Shown: in pieces, positions 55,788-64,000 of the stretch
Layout: the number at the start of each line of letters is the position of its first letter
How positions within the stretch are numbered: the stretch's first letter is position 1
Source: Paracamarosporium sp. OC-R06-R3
Taxonomy: Eukaryota; Ascomycota; Dothideomycetes; Pleosporales; Didymosphaeriaceae
Reading direction: 5' to 3'
Assembly: GCA_019828545.1 (NCBI GenBank)
Contig: JACVRA010000095.1
Span: forward strand, 127,305-191,304
Length of the DNA stretch: 64,000 bases
Notes under the pieces: generated by a model
What the model was told of the DNA's origin: nothing
What the model saw: the letters and a program-made list of their open reading frames with translations, nothing else
Databases searched by the model: none
Made by a program: the position numbers and the translations under genes

Positions 55788-56039
55788 AGAATACCGTCGC
55801 GTTTTGCTCATAACGTTTGAGCCAAGCACCAATCACTACCAACCTCTCGTCATACAGACCCACTTTTACGCTCTTTGCTGTTTTCTGGTTCGCTCTCAGC
55901 TCCCCTGGTCGACCATTATGGGCAAAACTCTACATTAAAAATGTAACGAGCATCGGAAGGTATATAGAGGTCCAAAATCGCTTGAAGTATTATCCCATCA
56001 GACATCCAAACAGATCAATCAGTGTCAGCGTTGTTCGAT

Positions 56040-57098
56040 ATGCATCTTTCCCACATCTTATCCTGGCTCACGGTAGCAAGCGCAACCGCCCTGAGCACGA
56101 CAAACCAAACAATTCCCGGCGCTATTCCCGGAACAACAAGCCATTATGTTGTTGCAGGAGGTCATCGTTACCACTACCAAAAATCTCATCCAGCCAACTC
56201 ATCTGCCGGAACGGTCCTCCTCTTGCACGGCTTCCCCGATTTCTCGTACGCATGGCGCTACCAAGTTCCGTACTTGACATCGCTCGGATACCGCGTAATT
56301 GCACCCGACCTGCTAGGATACTCCAACACTGACTCGCCGTCTGACGTCAGCCAATATGCGCTCAAAAAGATGTCTACTGATATGGTAGAGTTACTCGACC
56401 AAATTGCACCAGGCGAGAAGGTCATCCTCGGTGGCCATGACTGGGGCGCAGGCCTGGCATACAACTTCGCCATGTGGTACCCCGAATACCTCAAATCCTT
56501 TTTCACGATATCCATTCCGTATACCGTGCCATGGCTCGGTCCCTCGCTTGAGTGGATCGACATGCTAAATCTCGTGCAGAACGGGACATACCCGTCGATG
56601 GCTTACCAATTACAATGGAGAGACCCTGCAGTGAACCGCAATTTCACGACGGAAACCCAGTATCGAGCGTTTTTAAACGCCGGTTTCGGCGCACACACAC
56701 CGGATGGCGAAGCAGGGATGACGCCTTTCACGGGCATACTTTATGATGTGTTGCCGCTGCTTGGTAATCAGACGTTGGTTAGTCCGGCTGACTTTGAGAT
56801 ATATGTTAAAGCGATCAATCAGAAGGGCCTGGCTAACGCCTTCAACTGGTACCGGGTTAGAAGGATGAACTGGGAGGACGAGCTTCCGCTTGCGAAGAAA
56901 GGTCCGTTCAAATTCCAGACACCGCACCTATTCGTTCCGGCAACGGACGACTTCGCCATGCCGCCAGATCTTTACACCAACATGGGCCAATACTTTGAAA
57001 CCGAGACGGTGAGAGAAATTGAAGCAGGACATTGGGCGATGTGGGAGAAGCCGGATGAGGTGAATGACATCTTAGGAGAGTGGATTGCAGGATTGTAG
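56040..57098 (+). CDS. epoxide hydrolase-like alpha/beta hydrolase, probably secreted
   Basis: Single exon, 352 residues. MHLSHILSWLTVASATA is a signal peptide, so the ATG at 56040 was chosen. HGFPDFSYAWR forms the oxyanion hole; the nucleophile is Asp134 in GGHDWGAG (Asp, not Ser, points to epoxide hydrolase or dehalogenase). The acid lies in ATDDFAMPP (Asp303 or 304) and the base is His331 in AGHWAMWEKP. The cap region contains conserved Tyr candidates such as QLQWRDPAVNRNF and FNWYRVRRMNW. Hydrolysis of an epoxide to a diol is the expected reaction, perhaps on plant or self-made metabolites. Several sequons suit passage through the secretory route. Confidence 0.92.
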   Translation: MHLSHILSWLTVASATALSTTNQTIPGAIPGTTSHYVVAGGHRYHYQKSHPANSSAGTVLLLHGFPDFSYAWRYQVPYLTSLGYRVIAPDLLGYSNTDSPSDVSQYALKKMSTDMVELLDQIAPGEKVILGGHDWGAGLAYNFAMWYPEYLKSFFTISIPYTVPWLGPSLEWIDMLNLVQNGTYPSMAYQLQWRDPAVNRNFTTETQYRAFLNAGFGAHTPDGEAGMTPFTGILYDVLPLLGNQTLVSPADFEIYVKAINQKGLANAFNWYRVRRMNWEDELPLAKKGPFKFQTPHLFVPATDDFAMPPDLYTNMGQYFETETVREIEAGHWAMWEKPDEVNDILGEWIAGL

Positions 57099-58576
57099 TT
57101 CGACGATCCTAGACCCCCAAGGACACAGTTTTTCAACAAAACATAGTATAATTGTCCTAGTATTGTAGGGTCTTACTATTTGATCTTTGTAAGTAGTTAA
57201 TATAAAAGCGTTCTAGATGAATTCCACTACGATTGACCAAGTGTTATCAAATTACCCTTCTGAAGCCTTCTTTAAGAATGATGCTCCACTGCTTCAACTT
57301 CGTTCTTCATTTCTAGTTGCTATATAATTCTTCTTGCAGTCCTATCTGCAATGTTCCTCCACGCTATACCCTACTACCTCGATGACTTATGTGAAGTTGT
57401 GTACAATAACTTATGTAGTCATAAATTGAGTGGGTAATAATTATGACTAATTGGTGATGGGTAGTATCTTTATCTCCACATTTGTAACCTGAAATTTGAC
57501 CATGACTGATCACGTTATCCGTACCATAGATTCTGCCACAAGGAATAGGGCCCCCAGCCTTTCCCTAGATGATGACATACTCAAGAGGGTACGTCACTAG
57601 TCATCAGGCCTACCCTACGTCAGACAAATGACGGATCGTGATCCAGATGTAGGTATGGCTCTGCAAAGGCAAAACCCGAATGAGGCCGGGAGCAAGATAT
57701 CGGTCCCATCGGTCATAAGCGCACCTATCTCCATGCTTACGCTATTCTAGATGGTCCCCCTGTTGCCGTCCGCATTGCTCAATAGGGGAGTGAGCAGGCA
57801 AACTGTACATGTAATTCGAAGACGCCGCTACTGCTCGAGCGTGGCCACCTCTGCCCCATCCTGGGGCCAATGACTGTCTGGTGACGCAACCATGGCAGCT
57901 AATACTGAGTGGGTGGAATTGATTATTAGAGAGGGTGTTATGGTTGTAGAGTGAGCCGAGGTATTTACACCAGGTAGCTGTTGGAATTGAGTGTAGATAT
58001 GAAAGGGGATGTCACTTCAATATTGGTACTGTGAGTGATGAAACGGACGATTTCTTCACGTTTATATGGATTATTCAAGCTTGTTGACTCAAATGTCACG
58101 ACAGTGGACAGACCTCAGGAAGCGTAGTACATCGTAACACTAGAGTATAACAAGACAGCAAGTGACTGTATAACATTTCTTAATGAGGTTGACAAATGGA
58201 CTTCGAAACGCTGTCATTATTACCCCAATTCATCGGTAAGGGGTTGAGCAATCATTGAAGAATTTAAAGCATCCAAAGATCTAAGCCAATAATGAATGTA
58301 ATAGTATACACACGCCATACCATACTTATGAAACATAAGGACAACATCAAATACGCCTGCCGAAAAATGTAAACGACTACAAATTTCGAGACCTGTCCAG
58401 CAAATTCTAGTATAGTCTTCCGATATCTAAGTGTACAAAAACCAGCAAATGGAAGGTACGAGGATATACTAAGTTCGCTCACGCTGAAAATTTAATTGGC
58501 AGGGTGACTGTAACATTTGATAGAACGCCAACCGAGTGGTATCATATCAGAATTAATTCCTGGACAGATTATCTTG
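57099..58576. other. 1.5 kb intergenic
   Basis: AT-rich between the epoxide hydrolase and the small secreted gene. I see no gene, repeat or relic that can be supported. Confidence 0.45.
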
Positions 58577-58999
58577 CTATACTCTGATGTTAGTATTGGT
58601 AGAATCCCGTATAGTTTGTGTTTTGACTCGCCTTGGGAATGCCAGATTGAGGTGGTTTGGGTTTTTGAGAGGCATGCCAGAATTATCCGCGCAATTATCT
58701 GTAGCATAAACCAAGCAATGACCGCCACTGTCCGGAGAAATCTTGTTCACAACCCAACCGGGATGATCTTTCACGACGGTATTGTATGAAATGCAGCCGG
58801 TCGCTTGTTCTGCCTCAAAATGAGTGCAAACATTGGAGTCGTTCACTGTAGCCCCAGAGCTTTGGCAAATCTGTACGGCTCCGGGTTTTCCAGCGGTACA
58901 TCCATCTCGACGCGAAACTGTGCTATCATATTGAATAGTGCGAGCTCGAGCGACGGATGCAAGTCCGAAGGAGAAGAGAAAATAGTTGAATCCGCGCAT
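58577..58999 (-). CDS. small cysteine-containing secreted protein
   Basis: Single exon, 140 residues from the ATG at 58999. MRGFNYFLFSFGLASVARA is a clear signal peptide. The mature part has six cysteines (DGCTAGKPG, QICQSSG, NVCTHF, TGCISYN, GHCLVYATDNCADN), an even number that could form three disulphides, and then a Lys/Arg/Asn-rich tail. No named family is recognised. Size, signal peptide and cysteine content fit an effector-like or antimicrobial secreted protein. The tail after NSGMPLKN lacks order and could be a read-through if an intron was missed, though no good donor was seen. Confidence 0.65.
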   Translation of the reverse strand: MRGFNYFLFSFGLASVARARTIQYDSTVSRRDGCTAGKPGAVQICQSSGATVNDSNVCTHFEAEQATGCISYNTVVKDHPGWVVNKISPDSGGHCLVYATDNCADNSGMPLKNPNHLNLAFPRRVKTQTIRDSTNTNIRV

Positions 59000-59859
59000 C
59001 GTGGTGTTGGCTTGTTGCAATATAGTGGTTCGACGTGGATTGTGTAACAGCGACCCAGCGCAAAATGAATAGCAGAATAGAAATGGATAGCTGTAGCTGT
59101 CAAGATGAAGGATTTACAACAAGAAGAGTATGATGATAGAAAATGTTGAATTAGTTAGACTATTTATATAGAAGCGTGAAGCGCAACTATGAACGATATA
59201 CATATACAACACCGAGGAGGCGTGCGGCGTAGCTTCTGTTTCATCCTAAGCGGCGTAGTGAGGCACGGCCATAGACCGGCCACTTCGCGAAGTTGTGACC
59301 TGTGCACGCCCCTGCAAATCAACATCATTCGGAAAGAGGCACGGCAGCGCCGGAATTCAGTGAACAACTCGAAAACAGAGTAACACAACCTATCAAGGTA
59401 CAATAATCGGGCTCCGAAGTCTGAGTCCGCCAACGGAAGTTGAGAAGGCGTGTTATCAAAAGAAAGATGGGACTGCGTTACCCGAATATGATAGTATTCA
59501 ACCCGATCTGATGTGTTATATCTCCCCAGGCTCATACTGCTAGACATCAAAGCACATCAGAATCGTTCGTTCGTCATTCAAATATCGGTCTCGTTGGCAA
59601 TGCAAAGTGAGACATTTCTCTAGAATAAGTGTGAAACACATGACATCTCGCGCACTTAAAATAACTAGGGAGTGTTTCAAGGAGAGTGTTTGGGAAGGTT
59701 GTGCCTCATCGTAATAGGTGTCATTGCAACTAACGAAGCATTCAAGTGAATGATACTTGCGCTCCACGCCTCCAGGGCTAGTATTGCACTACGTTACTTC
59801 AGCAATTAACAATCACTAAGGAAGTTTGCTCTCGATCTTCATGTAGGGATGGAGTCAAA
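59000..59859. other. intergenic, promoter of the small secreted gene
   Basis: No supported gene; the longest minus frame (59164-59550) lacks any motif. Confidence 0.4.
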
Positions 59860-61090
59860 TTACCGACAGTAACATAGACGATTGACAAGACATAGGTAAG
59901 CACAGAATTGCGCTACGGATGCAGGACCCGAATAGGCATAGTGTCTACCCACGGCGTCCTTGCCTGTAGTTGCAGACCCTACCATTGCAGCAACATCAGC
60001 GGCAAATGAAAAGCAAATTCTAGCTACAATAGTGGTGACCAAGCACAGAGGTTTATGTGAGGTCCTTTGTAACGTATGTGCTTCTTTCTGTATCCTACCT
60101 TTCCTGTGACCAGATCGAATCATTATTAGGATTGTAATGATGTCCACCAGCAGTATATAGAATGAGCTATATTGATAGTACCGCTGCTTCAACTTTAATT
60201 GCACAAAAGACTTATCTGGTTTTTCTAGCGCTTCAAGCAGGATGCTCCTCAACTCGTCCTCTTTCTCGTTCAAAGCGGCTGCCTCCACAGCTCATCGTAG
60301 ACTTTTCCGCACCACTGCGCCCACCCAAAATCATCAGACCTGGCCAATTGCAGAACACTTTGCAGTTCAAACCGGCTCGCACGTCTACCTTCGATCCAAG
60401 CATCCATGGCCCAGATAATCGCTATAGCACGCCTAATATAAAATCACAACTACAAAGATCTCCCCCCACGAGTTTTCATCGGAGAAATCAAAGACACATA
60501 TCGAACTTTCAGCTTATTACAATCTATCCAAACACGAAACATGGACCAAGAACATCTACAACCACCTCAGCGCCAAAGTCGATGAGCCAGAAGGCACGAG
60601 TCGTTCTTAATCAACCCATTTGGACTCAGGTGCGGCGAGATGACAGCTAGCAGCTTGATCAAAGTCGCAGCAGGTGGTACAATCAAGCACCAAGGCAGCA
60701 CTGGGGATCTTTTTGGTATCAACGATGCGCGATTCATCGTGCACGCCCTGAGCTGCGGAGCGTTATGCACTGCCATTAACTTTCGGCTGCGGGCGTGGAG
60801 GAAGTGTAAGTACCCAGGACTAATTCCCTATTCACACAGATACAATATCCATTCTAAGAACAAGATATCAACTGCACAATCCTTAAGCAAGCGAGTAAAA
60901 GACACGGTGAAAGTTTATGGATTAGGTAGCTTGCGCCAAAACATGTCACGCCCATCGATAGCAGCAATACCCTTGTTTTCACCATCACACAAAAACAAAA
61001 TAGCAGCGTTGTATCTAGAACCGAAGACTACGGTGCTAGCTATTATATCGCCTGACCGTACCCTTTCCGAGTCGGCTTTGCGATCTCGTT
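59860..61090 (-). pseudogene. probable decayed protein-coding gene of unknown family
   Basis: Several minus-strand segments look coding but do not join into one frame. About 61090-60916 gives DSERVRSGDIIASTVVFGSRYNA-like text followed by LFLCDGENKGIAAIDGRDMFW, ending in a stop. 60776-60567 is open for 69 codons. About 60441-60300 starts after a plausible acceptor (TATATTAG) and reads IIWAMDAWIEGRR, ELQSVLQLARSDDFGWAQWC, then stops. About 60288-60120 resumes in another frame with NEKEDELRSILLEALEKPDKSF and a hydrophobic run. I do not recognise the family. The composition and an acceptor at the right place favour a degraded gene over chance. An overlapping 187-codon plus frame (60640-61203) is considered less likely. 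Confidence 0.4.
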
Positions 61091-61203
61091 TTCATTGCGG
61101 AAGAGAAACGCTGCAGGGTTTGACATACCATGGTATTCGAGCCAGCGTTTTATGCAATGGCTGCACCTTGGTTGGGCAAGATCATAATATCACGACGTGT
61201 TAG

Positions 61204-61728
61204 ACAACATGAGAAGAAGCATTGCGATGATGTTTGACTGACTTCCAAGTTCTACAGGAAGACACGCGCGGCTAGGAGCCATCGTGGATAGTCTGGGATG
61301 CGTAAATTTTGGTATTTGCTTTGGCTAGCTTTAAAGGAGATATGAACAAAGCAGACGGCATTTTACCACGCATTGTTGCCTGACAGTGCTATTTGATAGT
61401 CTGATGTGCATGGAGACCTGCCGCTACCACAATGGCATATCGTCGCATTTACGCGACTCCAGGGATCGAGATCCAGGCAAAATGAGAGCAACCACCAAAC
61501 ATCTAGTTTACATACCGTAACATGACACGTTCAACGAGATAAACCATGGATCCAAAACACTCGTCCACAGCGAAAAAATAGCGTGGCATTACTCCACGGG
61601 CCTTTCCGGCACTCCGTGTCTAAAACAGTATATACAAAACGCCAATATGATCATCATCCTCGTTGGTTTCTCTGGGCCGGAATCGCCCCTTTTACTCTAT
61701 CATGAAAGAATCAAGTGGATGGAGGAAA
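61204..61728. other. intergenic, 3' flank of the inositol oxygenase gene
   Basis: Nothing recognised. Confidence 0.4.
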
Positions 61729-62768
61729 TCACCACTTGATCTTCTTGTCCCAGCCGATGAACTCGTCGATGACGTCCTTGTAGTACGCCTAGCGAGACAT
61801 TAGAATTTGTTTTGGTTGAAGGGGGAAGGGTGTTAATAGAAACGTACCTTGAGGTCCTCGACCTTGGGAACCTCGTCAGACTTGGAGTACAAGTCGTACG
61901 GGTTAAACGCCTTGACGGCCTCGAGCATACGCTCGTCCTTCTCGTTCATCATCCACCTGTACGCGCCCTGCGAGTGCCAGGGGTAAAACGAGTGGTAGCG
62001 GATCATGGCGAGGCCCTCGTCGGGGATGGTGCTCTGCGCCTTCATGATATGGTAGAGGTACTCGTCGTGGCCCCAGCTGAGCATGACGTTGTCGAGGCCG
62101 CATCCAGGCGTGTAGATGCCGTGCTCGGTGCCGTAGATCTCGTTGTCGTGGTCCGGGTTGCCCTTGAAGGTGTCTGGGTAGATGATGCGCCGGTCGAAGG
62201 CGCAGCCTACGGGGAAGGTGTCGCCTACGACGTCCCACTGGCCCTGTGCGTCGTAGAAGAAGAGGAGCTTGCCTAGGTCGTGGATCAGGCCTGTGAGCTG
62301 CATCCAGCGGGGCTTGCCGTCGCGGCGAATGGCCTCGGCCGACTGGAGGAGGTGCTCGATCTGGGAGAGGGAGGTGTCGGGGTCGCTCTCGTCGATGAGC
62401 GTGTTGAGCTTCTCCATGGCTTCCCAGACGGTCATCTCGGCACGCGTCTTGCTGTAGAAGGCATTGCGGGCCTTGAGGTTGTAGGCGACGGTCTGCTTCT
62501 CGTGCTGCTCGCGGTAGAAGTTCTTGACGCGGTCGCAGGCCTCCTCGTACTGGCGGAACTGTGTCTTGTCCTTCTCGGCATCGAACTGAGACTGCTCGTA
62601 GATGTCCTTCTCTTCTTGAGTGGCGGTGCCGTTCTTGACCTTGAGGGCGGCCTTGAGGACGTTCACATCGTCGATGGCATCGGAGGTGGCCTCGAGTGCG
62701 GAGCCGTCCTTCGGGTTGGCGAAGGGCTCAGCAATGTTAGGCTGCTCAACGAGGGCGCCGGGTGCCAT
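61729..62768 (-). CDS. inositol oxygenase (myo-inositol oxygenase)
   Basis: Predicted 326 residues; exons 62768-61848 and 61788-61729, the second adding AYYKDVIDEFIGWDKKIKW. It oxidises myo-inositol with O2 to D-glucuronate using a mixed-valent di-iron centre. By alignment to the animal enzyme the metal ligands are His139 (QIEHLLQSAEAIR), His163-Asp164 (GLIHDLGK), His234 (SWGHDEYLYH), His259 (IRYHSFYPWH) and Asp292 (YDLYSK). The N-terminal 60 residues are a fungal extension. Full length with all ligands, so probably active and cytosolic. It diverges from an aldo-keto reductase about 1 kb away. Confidence 0.96.
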
Positions 62769-63778
62769 TGTGAAAAAATGTGGTGTAGAAGGGGTATCTC
62801 AAAAAATCAGACTGTGGGAATGCAACTCGCTTTAGGTTTTCTCTCGAAGTGTAGAGAAAAGATGCAGTGGAAGATGATGATGGAAGTAATGATGATGATG
62901 ATGAATGCTCGAGATGCAGACTGCGATACTTATTCTTCTTCGTACCCCAGATATAGGCAAGTATTCTCCGCAGGTGTCATGGTGGCCGTCAGCCGATATT
63001 TTCTGCCACCCCGCAACCCCGAGCAAAATCCAGCCTACCATGCGTTGAAGCGTCTGAGGTCTTGCATCGTCTACTCCACCATTTACGGGGCATTGCCCGC
63101 ACAATTCACGACCAAGACCGAAATGCTGGCCGGGAGGAAATTCTCCCCGCTCATACCCACCGATCTGGCACGTTGGCCAGAAGGGTTCTGGAAGACGGAG
63201 GTTTAGTGGCCAACGACAGGTAATGCGTCGACGATGGTTGGGCAACGGCGCTCTAGTGTGGTGTTAGAGGGTGGGTTTGGAGATTTCGTCCCAGATTGAC
63301 GGTGATGACAGCCAGGTTGGGTCTGAGAAGGGAAATTCTCGCCGCATTTCTGAGATCTGCACACGTTCTCCAGCCGGTCCCTGTTCAGATCCACCGCAAA
63401 CCACGACGATCACATGCACCATGACGCCACGTGAGTCTCGGCCATCCCTGACCCGACACAAACTGCCAAAAGCGTCGACGCTCTTGGCTTTCACCCCGAG
63501 GAATCGTGTCGGCGCGCATTTACTTTTCTCCCAGCGGCTTTCATCTTCATCCCTGTACCCCCCAAGGCGTTTCGGACCGATGGTAACCCGGCGGGGTATG
63601 CCATGGCGGGGCTTCGGAAGAATTCACAACCAGCAACGCACCCCAAACAGCCGTGCACGCATCTTTATTGCCCAAATGCAGAGAGTTGCCGGCGCAGTGG
63701 AGGGGCTGCGGCTTTAGACGTGACGCAGCTGCCCAACAATGTCCCCACTTACATATACCCCGTCTTCCCCAGGCCACG
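62769..63778. promoter_or_regulatory. divergent promoter, inositol oxygenase / aldo-keto reductase
   Basis: 1 kb with no convincing gene; includes a GATGAT/ATG microsatellite at about 62875-62905. Frames at 63271-63717 (plus) and 63547-63975 (minus) overlap the promoter or the reductase exon and are taken as chance. Confidence 0.5.
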
Positions 63779-64000
63779 ATGAATCCCGCCCTTGGAAACT
63801 TCATTCTCAAACTCTCCCCCAAAGACATCTTCAACCCTAAGCCCACCATGAACACTGCCATTCCACTGAACACCGGCGCCACCATCCCCGCGTTGGGACT
63901 CGGAACGTGGCAGTCTGCGCCAGGCGAGGTCAAGAAGGCGGTTATCCACGCCATCGAGGGCGGATACAGACACATTGACTGCGCATACTGCTACCAGAAT
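63779..64000 (+). CDS. aldo-keto reductase, 5' part only (cut by window end)
   Basis: Open from ATG 63779 to the right edge, 74 codons seen. The conserved barrel start [19 protein letters not shown] is followed by [24 protein letters not shown], which holds the catalytic Asp and Tyr of the tetrad. Lys and His lie outside. [10 protein letters not shown] at 63848 is a more usual family start; the 23 residues before it may be a fungal extension or 5' leader. It is close to the GCY1/glycerol-dehydrogenase and uronate-reductase groups. Next to inositol oxygenase, a role as D-glucuronate reductase (to L-gulonate) is attractive but unproven. Confidence 0.85.
   Translation, partial: MNPALGNFILKLSPKDIFNPKPTMNTAIPLNTGATIPALGLGTWQSAPGEVKKAVIHAIEGGYRHIDCAYCYQN

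Larger units (their letters stand above)
55308..56039. other. intergenic with short tandem repeats
   Basis: Contains the TACCTAATCAA repeat (55519-55557) and a GGAATATGAACG duplication (55764-55787). The promoter of the epoxide hydrolase lies at its right end. No gene. Confidence 0.5.

Noticed and set aside
60640..61203. 187-codon plus-strand frame
   Set aside because: No motif or signal peptide; the minus strand of the same DNA gives more protein-like text, so this frame is probably the shadow of a decayed gene.
63547..63975. 142-codon minus-strand frame opposite the right-edge reductase
   Set aside because: Overlaps the conserved aldo-keto reductase coding exon on the opposite strand and has no recognisable feature.
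1..64000. CRISPR arrays, rRNA genes or bacterial-type operons
   Set aside because: Nothing of this kind is present; gene structure, introns and families are those of a filamentous fungus.

Overview
The window comes from a filamentous ascomycete (Pezizomycotina), plausibly a dothideomycete. The evidence is short GT-AG introns with CTAAC-type branch points, a HET gene, a CFEM gene, a Pth11-like receptor, a highly reducing type I PKS and a split trpE. Assignment below class level is not possible from sequence reading alone. All exon boundaries were inferred by eye from splice signals, phase and protein continuity.

1-25 kb is specialised-metabolism territory. It holds a P450 cut by the left edge, a PRISE/SirQ-like reductase, two decayed genes (an O-methyltransferase fragment and an ABC-transporter ATPase fragment) and a zinc alcohol dehydrogenase. 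A small housekeeping island follows: a PPIL1-like cyclophilin and a TRIP4/Rqt4-like zinc-finger gene sharing a promoter. Then come an NTF2-like gene, a 2144-residue reducing PKS without an enoylreductase, a Pth11-like seven-helix protein and a 1091-residue adenylation-thiolation-reductase (A-T-R) enzyme. PKS plus A-T-R suggests a methyl-branched unsaturated polyketide acid that is activated and reduced to an aldehyde; that pathway is inference.

25-34 kb is rich in predicted secreted proteins: a Ser/Thr-rich protein with a Cys-rich tail, a But2-domain protein, an SMP-30-like beta-propeller and a type B carboxylesterase. 34-45 kb has a DUF4246 protein, about 2 kb of gene-free repeat-rich DNA with CATGGCATGC palindromes, a membrane protein, a GC-rich block without a convincing gene, a BTB-like protein and a coiled-coil orphan. 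45-49 kb has trpE (anthranilate synthase component I, ten inferred exons) and a CFEM GPI-type protein. Near 49.76 kb there is an ambiguous NN plus a 28-C run that looks like an assembly scar.

50-61 kb is accessory: a HET protein, a protein-kinase relic with an internal deletion, an aldo-keto reductase, a secreted epoxide hydrolase, a small Cys-rich secreted protein and a probable decayed minus-strand gene. The right end has myo-inositol oxygenase and, divergently, the start of a second aldo-keto reductase cut by the window edge, a pair that could act in inositol/glucuronate metabolism.
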